Of a DNA stretch of 64,000 nucleotides, positions 10,627-23,770 are shown piece by piece (position 1 is the stretch's first letter; the number at the start of each line of letters is the position of its first letter). The DNA comes from Paragordius varius (lineage: Eukaryota; Nematomorpha). The stretch is from positions 7,688,001-7,752,000 of the forward strand of contig OZ176052.1 in NCBI GenBank assembly GCA_964247055.1. Direction: 5' to 3'. The position numbers and the translations under genes are program-made. Under the pieces are notes generated by a model that was given only the letters and a program-made list of their open reading frames with translations, did no database searches and was not told where the DNA came from.

Positions 10627-13600
10627 ATGATTCCTCATCACATGTTTAAATACGTTTGGAAAAATGTAAATATTCCTAATCGCCTAATCATGTGGTTTGG
10701 AGTAGTGATTTGCGTTTTATGCCAACATCTTCTCAAGTTACATGGTCTTCTTGAAACTCCTTCATCAAGCATAAAGTCAACACCAGATGTAGGTGGAATG
10801 CAAGGCAGGCCCGCTCAAGCGCTCCATTTGGAATATATTCACCCGGAGATAGATTTCGCTATCATGAAACTAAATAAACACCCTCAATCCCGTTATTTTA
10901 CTGGTGATATTTTAATTGTGTTGGTCGCGATACCAGAAACAGAATTCCTGTCTCAAAAATTTGAAAATTCGACAAAGAAAAGAGGAGGAAATACTCCTTT
11001 AGCCCGGCACATTCCACAATCATTGTCTCAACATATTGCTCATGGTTTGGCACAAAAACATGTGCTCCACTACTACGGACCGGTATGGCATTTTTATGTT
11101 TATCTCTGTTATTTTGGTTAAATTATTAGTTCTTGTTTAGGATGTCACTTAGCATTTATTAACTCAAATATGCCGATACGTTTTTGCCTTTATTTTTTCT
11201 CCTTTATTTAAAAACGCCAATGCGAGAAAAATTTTTAAATAACAGAGCAGCCGTTTTCTTATAAACCGTATAATTCTTACGTTCAACCTGACACTACCAA
11301 CTTTCGTTAATTTAATATACTTTGGTCTTCCTAGTGTGAATTCCTTAAATAATACTCCTATAATAGGGTTCGATTTTTCTTTTATAAGGCGTCCAATATA
11401 AATCCTTTTTTAAACTGGAGAAATTGTAAAAAACATGGCCATCAAATAAGATATTGTGTGTCCAATAATATCAATTTTTAAAGATTCAAAATTAATATTC
11501 GAAACCATATGAGCTCTGCAATTAAAACCAAAGCGGTTTTTAATTGCACATCGCATGTTTTTATAAAAAATTGGAAAAAATAGATCCGGTTTAAAGATTT
11601 TTTTTTGAAAAAATGGTGTTTTACTGTTTTTAGTTTTTAGCTCCATTTGATGGAAATTCCAGCGATAACCTAATTACGAATAACTTGCCACACAATTTGC
11701 AAAATCTTGTGTTCTACTCTGTTTAAGATCAAAAATATACATTTAAACTTGAAATTTTATATTATTTTTTCTACAAATAAAATTAACCTGTGCAAAATTA
11801 TTAAACAGTTAAAAGTTTTTTAAAACCGGTTCTTGTGCAAAATTGCCTATAAACATGTATTTATTCATTTTGATATTTATTAACACTATGAACATTGATT
11901 GCCATTATAAAGAAAGGTACTGATACAATTTTTCTTTATACCTTAACAAAACCAAGTATAAATTTGAATATAAATTACTATTTAATTTTACCAACACTTA
12001 CGAGCCATAAAAAGTTACAAAAAAATTACATATACCTGCTTACATACGACGACACATCTATTCTCATCATAGCTTCTATAATTGAGCTGTTTACTCCACA
12101 AAAATATATTAAAAATACATTTTTATATCCTTATTTCGCTATCTAAAACAGATTACTTTTTTGAAAATTCAAAAAATATATATGTATTTATAAAGTACTT
12201 GTATGTTTTGTCTTTATAATTCCAATATTTACTGAAAATTAAAAAACATTAATTAAAATTGAATAATAAATCAAACAATACAAAAAAATTAATTAAATCG
12301 AATGACAAAACATTTTTGTAATATTAAGCCATACATGCGTTTGTGACGCAAAAAAACTATATTTTTTACTGCATACCACCAGACCTTGAAGTAAAACATT
12401 AATAATAATTTATAATGATAAAAGTGGGAAGTGACATATTGTTATTAAAAATTAACGAATAAATTAATACAAAGTATAAATATTTCACAATAAGAATCTG
12501 GATTGCTCTTATTTTTTCAGACAAAAAAGTAAAAAAGTAGTATTTATACACATTGTTAAATATTGAAAAAAAAATGAAACCTGTTATATATATTCAGGCT
12601 AACATAATATGGTGGTGGTGGTGGTATGCTTGTAACATAAAAATCAATATCCACATTGCTTATACATATTTATATTTTAATCTAAATAACTCACATTTTG
12701 GCATCGTTTCAAGAATTATTTTTTGATGCTGCCACATAAAAATTGACACAAAATATAAACTGGACATATTTTTGATTTTTTTGATAAAAATAGAGACATA
12801 AAATACTTAATTTTAAATAGGTTGGACACACATGTATTCACAAAACCATGACTTTTCCATTGATTTTTTTAATAAATAAAAATTCGTCTCATAAGAAAAA
12901 TTTTTTATATACAGTGGACCCCCTTGTAATAAATCCCCACTCATAAATGTGTTTAAAATAAAATCCAGAACTAAATAAATTACATCTGATTATCATATAA
13001 TTTTTCGATGTTAATACAAAGCCCTATTTTTAAATTATAATGGTTCAAAATTGAGAACATCTTCCCATAAACTTTTTAGTTTGTGGGTAATTATGGTCTC
13101 ACATACAAATAAATAACGATTAAAATTAGTCAAACTTTTTTTAATATTTTTTTCAACATCTGTAGAATATTAATAATTATTGGATTTTAATAATCAATAA
13201 ATAATTATTTTATATAATTTTTTAAAATGCGCAAATTGATTCTTTTCCCATGATCGGGATCATAATAGGAGTAGGGGAGGTCCACTGTTTTGCAAATTTA
13301 AAATTCGAAATATAATATATTAAAATTATTTAATCGATTATTATTAGTCATGTAAAATGGTGTTGAAATACAATATCCATAAAATAATTCACTAATCAGT
13401 AAAAACATAACTTATAAATTTGGAATTAAGATAGAAAACGGTACAAAAAGTATATTGTCAGACACACTTTATAAGTTGCTACTTTAAATTTATTGAGTTT
13501 TGAATAATCCTTACAATAAGCACTTTCATTTAAATTAACGTTTAAAAATATAAATATATTTTAATATGATCTTTTTCTACAAAAATATTGACCGGATAAT

Positions 13601-16600
13601 AATATAATATGTTAGACTCCTGTGAAAACCAGGAATTATATTATATAAAAAATTTGTCTTTTTGAAGAAATGGGGCTGTAAACAAAAAAACTACTCCATA
13701 AAAATAAATTTAAAAATTTTTTATGGCTTGGAAAACAATCGGAATACCTGTAAAGTTCTTGTTTTTTCAATTTAACCATAACACTGGACAACAAATTTTT
13801 CTGCCACTTGAGTTTTTTGCATTTTCTGATATTTAGTATCATTCTAACAGTAAATCCGAAATAAAAATTATAACCCGTTGGAAGAATTTTGTATAATTTT
13901 ATTTTTTTGATTATGCGCCCTCTTTATAAATATTTTACTAAAAAATGTTATTCTTTGAAAATATACAAGTAATGCCCTTTTGTAATATATCATTCGAAAG
14001 AGTAATAAAAACTCTTTAAAATGCATACTAATATGTATTACATCGACAGTTAATATTGGACACAAAGAGCGACAAACGCGCGAAGCGAGAGCACTTTTTT
14101 TAATTATTATATTTTTGAAACTAATGGATGAAAATAGCTCAAACTTTGTTTAGATGGTGATGAATGTCCAAAAAAGATAACACAAGAAAGTTTTTTTGAT
14201 TAAAGCCTTTTTTATTGCTTTTATGTCACTCAAAACAGCCATTTTTAAGTTTTTTGTTTTTTAAAAATTACCATCTCATCAATATTAATTTATTTTCTTT
14301 ACGAGGCTGATAATTTCGAAATTTTAAAGATAATAACAAGGTTTAAGGTATTTTTGATCTTTTATAGCCATTATGTAATAAATTTACAGTTATAATTATG
14401 CATTTTTATATCCACTAGGCAAAATATTTATGATAATATTAAATTTTATTAAAAAAGCAAACCAAAAGCTTTTTCAAACATTTTTTTTAAATTAATTACT
14501 AATATAACCCTATTAATTATATTAAAATAATATATATGATTTTCAAATTAGTTTGTCTGTGAAAATTCTTGACTTATTTAAGGATTGAAAATTTCGACCA
14601 TTTAAATCCAAATAACTTTTTACATCCGATTGATTTAAATGACTTATTACCATTTAAAAGATGCAGTTTTTTGCGCTCTTTCGAATGATATAAAATACAT
14701 GGCTTCATATTTAAAACTTTTAATTTTCGAAATTTCGAGTTTAATGTTAAATCGGGGCCAAAAATTATCGATAAACTCTAATATAAAAAAATTCTTTCAT
14801 GCTAGACCAATTTTCCTTTCACATATACTAATTATGTACTTTAATAAAATAAATTTTAAATTTACAAGAATGGCAGTTAAAAAAAGTTAAAATTTGTTGT
14901 CTAGTGTAATTCATTTTTATTCGATAAATAATTCTTATGGAAACCTCAATATTCTATACTATTCTATTTGATTCTAATCTAAACCGTCCGAAGTTCATTG
15001 TAAGCGCCATTTAAAACGGTTTAATAATCAATTGTTACAGGCATTTCATAAATAATAGTTATTAACTAGTCATAGAATTAAATCATTTGGATTTGTGTTG
15101 CTTGCAGGCAACCAAATAATGATCGAATTACATATAAAAAAATTACAATGGCTACGGATTTTAAAACCATAAATTATATCAAATATGTAAATTGGTGGGT
15201 TATATATATATATATTCACACATTTACTTTTAACATTAACAGATAAATGGACATGAAAATCATTTTCACATGAGATTAAAATCGTTTTTTCCAAAACATG
15301 AAACGCAGCAGAAACATCAAAGAAATTTTATTCAAAACACAACTATAGCTAAAGATTTTAACAGAACCATTAACAAAAATGATAATAAGAGAATTACCGC
15401 TAACACATTAAGGTTGTCTAAAAGGGAAAAACGCTCGTTAGATGAACATCATGAAGCCATAATTGCTCAAATAAGGAAAGAAAAATGTGTAAGTTCTTAT
15501 TTTTTTATACTATAAATGTGAGATCGTGGATTTTTTTTGAAATTTTATGATTTTCAATTTCGCGATGCGAATTAATAAAAAAATTAAAAATTTAAATTTT
15601 TTTTAAATATTTACTACAATAGTGACAATTAATATGTAAATTTTTATATCTTTCTACAAACGTAAGACCGTGTTTTTTTTGGAATTTTATGATTTTCAAT
15701 TTCGTTATAAATAAAGAAATTAAAAATAATTATAAGTATTACCTTATCAATGGTAACAATAATCATAACTCATTTTTTATTGCTGGTGAAATCTTTTAAA
15801 AAAGTGTGAAATATCTGTTCGAAAATACCGCTTAAATATGTATTAGGAATAATTAAAAGTAAACATATGATTTCATCGATAATTATAATAAATGATCAAA
15901 TTTAAAATTTTATTTATTAAATTTAAAAAATCTTTGTAAATCAAGGAGTTATTATGTGTTAGTATTTTCATAATTAAGTATTAAATTAATTAAATATTGT
16001 AATAATTAAGGTTCAAGATGTTACACCAATCAGAGGTTTTGTCAGGCAAAAGCGCGGCTTTAGAAAGCTTGATCTGAATTATAAAAAAAGTCAAAATATG
16101 AGGGATCCCAATGATCCTTTATTCCCATATCAATGGTATTTGGTAAGTATTGAAATTTAAATAGTATATGTAAAGAATATATTTGGCAAAATACGTTTGA
16201 TAATTATTTTTTGAGTAAAAAACAGTAAAAAATATACTCTATATAGACATGTAAAAACTAGAAGCAGACACGTAAAATAAAAAACATTTTTTTTGAAAAA
16301 GACAACCATATTTTAAAAAAATTGATCTTTTAAATGTAACTCGTTATGGGTTGCAAAACGGGAAATAGAAATGTAAATTATATACACAATTTAAAATTGT
16401 AATGGAATAGTATATATATGAGAAAAATAAAGTTTTCATTTTTATAGGATGCATTGGTCGTTTAATCTTTACGTTTTATACCTTAATTTTTACTGTATTC
16501 TAATTTGAAATTATTGAATTCGAAAATTAATTTGTAATAGGACAATACAGGACAGAATGGGGGGATTAAAGGGTTAGATTTGCGAGTTAAAGAGGCTTGG

Positions 16601-19600
16601 AATCAAGGAATAACGGGAAAAAATGTTACAACAGCAATTATGGATGATGGTATACCTCTATAAAATTAATCAAAAATTAATATTTGCATATCATACTTTT
16701 TGGTTTTATTTTCAATTGGTAGAATGAATACAAAAATAATTAAAATAATGGTTAAAGATCAAAAATCTTTAAGGCTTAATTTTATATCCTCATTAAATTT
16801 GCGTTCCCTAATATTATTACAATTCATTAAGTAAGTTTAGGTATTTTTACCGTTTAGCGTTTTGTTATTTTAGCATGTATGCGTTAAAGTTATTAGCTAC
16901 ATAATTTTTTGATGCACCCCTTAAAACCATATCTAGATAGCGAAAAAAATATCAATTAAGTATTTGCACTTAGAATTTCGAGCTGAAGTGTATCACTAGC
17001 ACATTGCAGGAAAACATTAAATTAAATTTCTTGCGTAAGTAAGAATCTAGTATTAGAATTATCACTTAATAACAAAAAGGGACGAATTCCGATCGAAGGA
17101 TGCTTTATTTATGGCTAATTAGCCAAAAATAATTAGGCAAAAAATTATATGCTTTCTCCATAGTCCTAATTTGCCTAAATTTAACTATTAAAAAACACCC
17201 TAAACGAATATTATAGGCTATATAATAATAATTGAAATAAATCATATTTTAAATATTATATATATATATATATATATATATTATAGGTGTGGATTATACC
17301 CATGAAGATATGAAAGATAATTATGTAAGTACAAATGTATTTATGCAATTTTGATATAACATAAATCTCGAAAATACCATTGAACTCTTTTAATATTTCA
17401 CTCAAAGGAAAATTTTTTTGTAATAAATTTGACTTTATTCCCAGTATCTATATTTTTATTGGCGAATTGGCTTATAGTTTTAAAATGTTGATTGACCTTA
17501 ATATAAAATACATTTAGAATGCCAAAGCCAGTTATGATTTTAGCAGCAATGATCCATACCCATATCCCCGATATACAGATGATTGGTTCAACAGGTAATA
17601 CATATCACCCTTTTTGCTTAAGTATTTTTCATGCATATGTTACTTTTTTAATTGACAAAATAAGATATGAATATATCACTAACCCATAAAACATTTAAAT
17701 AAATGGCCCATTATAAATAATACATGCCCTGTTCAAATTTGTTTATTCCGTGAATTAAATTGCTACCGGTTTTCATTAATATAAATGAAATTAAAAAAAT
17801 TTTGTTAATCGGTACTTTTACCATAAATCATTATTTTTTTTCGTAGTCATGGTACTCGGTGTGCTGGAGAAGTTGCAGCTAAACGCGATAATGGTATATG
17901 TGGAGTTGGAATTGCCTATGATTCCAAAATAGCCGGAATACGTATGTTAGACCAACCCTATATGACGGATATGATTGAAGCCAATTCCATGGGCCATGAA
18001 CCCAACCTAATCGATATTTACAGCGCATCTTGGGGACCTACGGATGATGGAAAAACGGTAGATGGGCCACGCAATTTGACGATGCGTGCTATAGTCCGAG
18101 GTGTCAATGAAGTGAGTCTATTTTTAAATGCCTTGGTAGAAACGGTAAAGCTAGCTAGGTATAAAAATCAGGATTTTAAACAGTGTAACTTTTATATTAA
18201 CTGTTATTGGGCGGAATTATTGTGCAACTGGAGGGAAGGGTATTAGATGGCATTTTTAGATTTTTTTACTTTCTGAGTATTAATAAATCCGGTTCTTCAG
18301 AAGTTTTAAAAATTTATGGTTATTTCAGACACAATTAACATTGCGATCGTTCGATAGGTAGGTAGCAAAAAATATTAATCAGACAATAAACCATACATTA
18401 AAGAGAGAGAGTTGTGTCCCATATATCACGTTCAATATTCAAGATTGCATTTTCATTATTAATAACAAAGTTTTAAAACTAATTTTTCACAATGTTAGGG
18501 TCGCCACGGTTTGGGCAACATTTATGTCTGGGCTTCGGGGGACGGAGGCAAAGATGATGATTGTAATTGCGATGGGTATGCCGCAAGTATGTGGACCATT
18601 TCTATCAACAGTGCAATCAATACGGGCGAAAATGCTCGGTATGATGAATCCTGTTCTTCAACCTTAGCATCCACGTTTAGTAATGGAGGAAAAAATCCCA
18701 ACTCAGGAGTGGTAAGGAATTAAATGCTGCAAATACAATTGATAATATAAGCGTTTTTTAGATCGATTAAATATAAATACACTATGCACATTAATGTTCA
18801 TTAATTCATATTTATTTTGGTCCATTAACGCAATACAGTAGCATATAGGTAAAAAACAACAAATGGTTGAAATTACAATTTTTCCCTAAGATCATTAAAT
18901 TTTATTTATTATGGACAAAATTTGTTTTATATCATACACTACTGCAGAAACAATTGGCTTACAAAAATGTTAATTGACCAAAACTTATGTATACATAATA
19001 ATAATAATCGAATCATTTATTATTGAAATTAGGCAATATTTGTAGATTAATGTAGTCTATTAATATGTGCCTTTAAAATCGTTTGAAAATATTAATTTAA
19101 ATAGGCCACCACTGATTTATATGGAAAATGTACAAAATCTCATTCTGGCACTTCTGCTGCTGCACCAGAAGCCGCTGGTGTATTTGCTTTAGCCTTAGAA
19201 GCCAAGTATATTTATATTTTTGACATAAAATGTTCTTAATAAAAACCAAAACAATATACCAAATAAAGAAAATATATGATTACTTTAGTTGATCTGAACC
19301 AAGGGTGCTTAACACAAATGGCTTTACCAGCCGCTGAATAAAGAAACTGGCGAGCCGCATTCGCATAATATAAGAATATATATTTTATTTTATAAGCATA
19401 AGACAGTAAAAAGGTTTAGGTAGACAATAAAACTATTATTAATTTCGGCATTTTTCACTAGCTTCTTTGAAAGACTTTTATAAATTTGTTGAAAAATACT
19501 TTTATTAAGATTTGGGGAATTTTTTGCAAAATTATCGTATGTATTGGTAATTTTTCAATTTTTTCGTCGGCTAACATAATTTTGGAGGGGCGTATGTGGT

Positions 19601-21104
19601 TCGGGGGGAACCTGTTAGACAATCCTAATCTACATATTGCTCTCATTTATTAAACTATTTGAAATTGCTAAATATTACCATTGTTTAGGATATAAGCGAA
19701 TAATAATTTTAATACGATAGTTAAACATTAAAATAATTTTTTATTATATTATATATAGCCGAAAACTTACATGGCGTGATATCCAATACCTGACAGTTTT
19801 CACATCCAAGCGCAACTCCCTTTACGATAGCAAAGAAGAATTCCCATGGACTATGAACGGGGTCGGTCTTGAATTTAACCATTTGTTCGGTTATGGTGTT
19901 TTAGATGCAGGGGCTATGGTCGCTTTAGCTAAAATTTGGAAAACAGTTCCGTTGCGCTATCATTGTGAAGCCGGAGTTTTTAAACAGGAAAAGTAATGCA
20001 TTAAATGAGTGTAAATCCATCTTTCATATGCGCTTAAAAGAGAGGATAAAAATTGGACTTTGGGAAAGATTCACTTCCTGAAACTCACTATATAAGCCGT
20101 TTATTCTCTTGGCTTGTAGCTGTTTCATTAGTTTATTTAAAATATGTTTTAAAATATAAGTATTTTATTAACGATATCCTATCCCCTAAAAAATTTATAT
20201 TCTCCCTGCACCTAAGAAGCATATAATATCAGATTTTTATTTTAATATTTAACTGTCATATGAAAGATAGGAGACTAGTTAAAAATCAAAAGTGTTGCAA
20301 CCATAAATTTAAATATATTGGTTTTGTATAGTTACTATGATCGCATCTTCGAGGCCTTGTTGTTAAAGGCAATGTATAATTATTTTAAAAATATGTATTA
20401 GATTAATTCCTTCTCGTGGTTCGCTCATCATAGATTTGGATACCAATAGCTGTGGAGGTCAAGAGAATGAAGTTAATTTTCTGGAACATGTACAATGTAT
20501 AATAACACTAAATAGTACGCGTCGAGGTGATGTCACAATTTTTCTCATATCACCCAGCGGAACTAGGTTAACTTTACTGATTATATGAAATATTTATGAT
20601 ATTTATTGCAAAGATTATGTTTATATTGATTGCGTAATTTTTTGAGAGATTAAATACCTTTACTTGGAAAAGAGAGCAACTAATCTAATAACTGAAATTG
20701 AATTTTCACAAAATTAGCATGTTAATAGACATTATAAGAATATTTGTTTAGATCTATGTTACTGAGTCGAAGGCCCAACGATGATGACAGCCACGATGGA
20801 TTTTATAAATGGCCCTTCATGACGACCCATATATGGGGGGAAGCACCACAAGGCAAATGGACTCTAGAGATTAGATTTAAAGGTATATTTTTTTTATAAG
20901 ATTAAAATAGCTCGGGTCGCATTAAATTGATTCAAACTAAATTTGTTACTTATAGGTGAGGAATTACAAACTGGTTATCTGAAACAATGGACCCTACTTC
21001 TCCATGGTACCAAGGAATCGCCATATGATAAACAAAAAATTACTGATCCCAGATCAAAATTAGCAATAGCAAAAAAGGCCCATGACTTGCGAAAACGAAA
21101 ATAA
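10627..21104 (+). CDS. PCSK2: Proprotein (prohormone) convertase 2, subtilisin/kexin type
   Basis: Thirteen exons: 10627-11082, 15243-15488, 16011-16142, 16541-16649, 17287-17324, 17518-17594, 17847-18111, 18499-18711, 19105-19205, 19759-19992, 20402-20566, 20752-20882, 20956-21104. All have GT...AG introns and consistent phase, giving 771 residues (human PC2 638; the excess is in the N-terminal pro-region). A hydrophobic segment (about 20-38) suits a signal peptide or anchor. Pro-domain sites are KREKR and RQKR (primary cleavage after about Arg249). The catalytic triad is Asp313 (IMDDG), His354 (SHGTRCAG) and Ser529 (SGTSAAAPE). The oxyanion position is Asp456 in ASGDGG, where other convertases have Asn; this identifies PC2. 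The P domain (about 610-740) keeps RRGD. Family role: it cleaves prohormones at dibasic sites in the acidic secretory granule and needs the 7B2 chaperone (not in this window). The start is the first in-frame Met of a long open exon; an upstream untranslated exon is possible. AATAAA lies at 21142-21147. Confidence 0.95.
12912..13287. mobile_element. Pogo/Tigger-type MITE, copy 1
   Basis: The ends CAGTGGACCCCC and GGGGAGGTCCACTG are imperfect terminal inverted repeats. TA precedes the left end (12910-12911). CAGTGGACC-type ends with a TA target are typical of pogo-like Tc1/mariner transposons. The body is about 375 bp, AT-rich and non-coding. A second copy lies at 45349-45685. Confidence 0.7.
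13782..14906. mobile_element. Long inverted-repeat DNA element, about 1.1 kb
   Basis: The left end CACTGGACAACAAATTT pairs with the right end AAATTTGTTGTCTAGTG, followed by TA. Internal boxes also pair, most clearly 'atcattcgaaagag' (around 13990) with 'ctctttcgaatgat' (around 14678). The arms are diverged elsewhere. The middle has a small GC-rich patch (acgcgcgaagcgagagc, near 14075). It looks like a decayed foldback or Tc1/mariner-type element in PC2 intron 1. I see no transposase. Confidence 0.6.
16223..16495. mobile_element. CAGTAAAAA MITE, copy 1 (PC2 intron 3)
   Basis: The ends CAGTAAAAAAT and AATTTTTACTG are inverted repeats. TA follows the right end. Its length (273 bp) and internal boxes (acgttttat near the right end, 'atgtaaatt' in the middle) match the copy at 47315-47588. 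Non-coding. Confidence 0.65.
19300..19627. mobile_element. hAT-type element, copy 3, decayed (PC2 intron 9)
   Basis: The left end CAAGGGTGCTTAACACAAATG is followed by 'ggctttaccagccgc'. The right side has 'gttagacaatcct'. These are diverged forms of the ends of copies 1 and 2. 'Gcgagccgcattcgcataatata' near the left end closely matches the copy at 43241. No transposase. Confidence 0.55.
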
Positions 21105-21698
21105 ATCTTACAATCTCTTTTAATCAATTTGTTGGGAAAAAAATAAAATCTCTACATCATACTCAAAACTTATTATTATTATTTAACGCTAATTAATTCT
21201 TATATGTATAGTTTTAAAATACATTATTAGATCATATTATCTTTTAAAAAAGAGCCAATTACAAGTGCTAATTTATTTACTACAATTGTAACCAAATAAT
21301 TTAATTTTTGAAAAAAAAGATTTAAATTATTAACTTATACATACATATACAATCCTGGTTATTCATAATAATATAAATTATTGTTATAATTTATTTTTTA
21401 ATTTAATTTTAAAATGTTTCAATTTCACCAAATTTGAATAATAATAAATTACAACCTGTATTTTGTTATTCATATATGATGACACATGTCAAATAGTTTC
21501 AATCAAGAAAATGCAAATTTGAAAATACAATGACAAAGGTTAATTGAAAAAGCAAAATAGGTAGGAGAGTAAAATAAGCAAATTGTGTCCTTTAATTAGG
21601 CATTGTCCAAAACTATAAATAAGCAGTATCAATCTTGGAAAACATATTTTATTTTAAAAATTTATCAGACCTTAAGCACCATTTTAAACTTCCTAAAA

Positions 21699-22407
21699 AT
21701 GACATTTCTGTTACGCGTAATCCTAGTTTCACTAACGCTCCTAAACTATTATGGCTATTGTCAAATAAATGTTAATGGCGGATTTATCCCAGCGCAAAGT
21801 GGAACTTCCGCTCTAGATTCTTTACCATCGTCTATATCCTCTCTTTCCGATTTATCAGAATTGACAAATTTCCTGAGTTCCGCAACTAATGGAGGTGGAT
21901 TGAGTCAATCACTAACACCCAATGGACAAATCTTGTCTTCACCTCAAGTTGTGTACTCTGCCCTATCGTCGTCAAACCAGGGACCTTTATCACCAGTTAT
22001 AGCGCAACAGAGTCGTTCCCCTTTAGCCCAACCAAGTTTAATTGGCCCGCCGCAAATACCATTTCAAGGACCGGCGGCAACGTTTATACCCCAAGCAAGT
22101 GCAGTGCCGAAACCGGTATATCTCTCAGCCCCCGGAGGTATCGATTATATTTATATTGTTTTATTATTATTATACAAAAAATAAAAAAATATTTTAATGC
22201 GTAGTTAATCCATGTAATTTGTATAACCTTGCTGCCAATGTTATGTACCATGCAAATCCGACCTCCCTTTCGCAGTACATACAATGTGATGAACAAGGTA
22301 TCCCCCATACTTTGAATTGTGCCCCGGGTAGTATATGGAGTCAACCGGCTTATAGCTGTGTTACACCCAGTCAATACATATATTATTCTAGCAAATTTCG
22401 CCGTTAA
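21699..22407 (+). CDS. Secreted peritrophin-type chitin-binding protein 1
   Basis: Two exons: 21699-22137 and 22205-22407 (67-nt intron, phase 1), 213 residues. The chosen Met begins a clean signal peptide (MTFLLRVILVSLTLLNYYG). An in-frame Met lies 32 codons upstream at 21603 but would bury the signal, so I prefer 21699. Residues about 25-145 are a Ser/Pro/Gln-rich linker with no known fold. Exon 2 encodes a type-2 chitin-binding (CBM14/peritrophin-A) module. It begins CNLYNL, contains SQYIQCDEQG and NCAPGSIWSQ, and ends at YSC. Only four cysteines are visible where the canonical module has six; the usual second Cys is replaced within SLSQYIQC. Likely extracellular matrix, cuticle or gut lining. 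AATAAA is at 22422-22427. A paralogue of the next gene by module and order. Confidence 0.85.
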
Positions 22408-22710
22408 TTTTATTTTATCCAAATAAAAATATATTTAGTATTCAAATGTATGCTATGATGCCATTTTACTTTTTTAACATTGTTATGATGTGTGTAAAAC
22501 CGCACATTCTAATACGCAAATTTTACGTAGATTCATATATGTCTAACCATAATAAATGAAATAGAAAATATATTTTTTACATTTGAATGATATTGTAAAT
22601 ATTTTAGGTTTAAACATCAAAACGTTGTTAAAAACTCGTATTATTCAAATATGAAGTTTTTAACCCTTTTAGCAGTAGCGTGATGTGCATATTTCTGATT
22701 ACTAAAATAG

Positions 22711-22718
22711 TATAAAAG
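22711..22718 (+). promoter_or_regulatory. TATA box of peritrophin-type gene 2
   Basis: TATAAAAG lies 79 bp upstream of the ATG at 22790, preceded by the AT-rich gap between the two peritrophin-type genes. A start site about 30 bp downstream would give a roughly 45-nt leader. This fits a compact, strongly expressed secretory gene. No comparable box is evident for the other genes. Confidence 0.6.
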
Positions 22719-22789
22719 GCCGCTAACTTTTCCAAAAATTACTTCTTCTTTTTCCTCTATTCATCTCTTATATTAATATTATAACAATT

Positions 22790-23676
22790 ATGATCAAACT
22801 GCTTACTTTGCTTTTGGTTGCAACAGCCTGTTTCTGTAAGGAGGATGGCAAAAGGGTCGTTCGCCAAGCTGGTGTAGTAGGTGAGACTTTATTGATTTTA
22901 ACCGACAAATATAACCTATGCCTATCATTTTAGATCCATCTGGTCAATGCGCTGCTCCATATCAGGCTCATCCAACCGATTACTCCAAATACTTTACTTG
23001 CTCAAATGGTGTGGTAACTCAGATGACTTGCTCTCCTGGTACCTTATGGCATCCACTTAAAATGACATGTGATTTCAAGGATAATGTTTTGGCTTACTAT
23101 GCATCTATGCAAGCGTCTCCAACGGATGTTGCTCTAGGAAAAGGCGGACCATCTCCTCCCATACTTCCAGGTGCACCCATATCAAATATTGATGTGCAAA
23201 CTTTGAAGGCTATCCTGATGAAGATACTTGGTTTCCCCCCAGCTATTGCTGTCCCCCTCCCAGCCCCGTGGTATCCTATCCCAGGCCCTAGTGGCCCGTC
23301 TCAATCATATCCATCTGGTCCTTTTGGAGGTCAAGGTGTAGGTAAAGCTATCGATATCAGTCAATTGCCTTCTCCTCTCCCTGGATTTCCAAGCCAACCC
23401 CCAACAGGACCCGCAGTACAGCCACCACCACCTGGGCAATATCTGCAAGGTCAGTTGCCCACATTTGGCGGTCCAGGTCAAATCCCCAAATATGGTCAAA
23501 TTTCTTATCCATCGGGAGGCTTAATTTCACCACCATACAATCCAAGCGCCGGAGGAAATTTTTTCCCCACTTCAGCTAATCTAGGTCAACCCTCTAGTCA
23601 ACCAATTGTTTTACCACCGGGAAGTCAACAATTGTCTGCAAGTGATTTGCTAAGCATCCTTAATTCACGCAGATAA
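22790..23676 (+). CDS. Secreted peritrophin-type chitin-binding protein 2, Pro/Gly/Gln-rich
   Basis: Two exons: 22790-22880 and 22934-23676 (53-nt intron, phase 1), 277 residues. The signal peptide is MIKLLTLLLVATACFC. A dibasic-rich stretch (KEDGKRVVRQ) follows and could be a cleavage site. One CBM14 module spans about 32-75: QCAAPYQAHPTDYSKYF, TCSNG, MTCSPGTLWH and MTCDF. The same reduced cysteine pattern as the neighbour is seen (Asp-Tyr in place of Cys). Residues about 95-265 are low-complexity Pro/Gly/Gln/Ser, probably extended and matrix-forming. The gene shares intron position and phase with the gene at 21699-22407, so the pair looks like a tandem duplication. AATAAA is at 23719-23724. 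Confidence 0.9.
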
Positions 23677-23770
23677 ATGTGTTCGTTAGCGCACTGTGTA
23701 TTTTTCATATACGTATTCAATAAACAATAAATGCTGCATTTTAATATATTTATTTTTTGCTGCTTTTGTT

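Larger units (their letters stand above)
11083..15242 (+). other. PC2 intron 1 (4.2 kb) with two DNA-transposon copies
   Basis: This is the longest PC2 intron. It contains a pogo-type element (12912-13287), a long inverted-repeat element (13782-14906) and a short GGT run near 12611-12625. The rest is AT-rich sequence without recognisable genes. The minus-strand frames at 11410-11646 and 13868-14065 and the plus-strand frames at 11895-12146 and 14639-14890 are low-complexity or lie inside the inverted repeat. Confidence 0.75.

Noticed and set aside
11410-11646. 78-residue minus-strand frame in PC2 intron 1
   Set aside because: Lys/Asn/Phe-rich low-complexity, no motif, no splice or promoter support.
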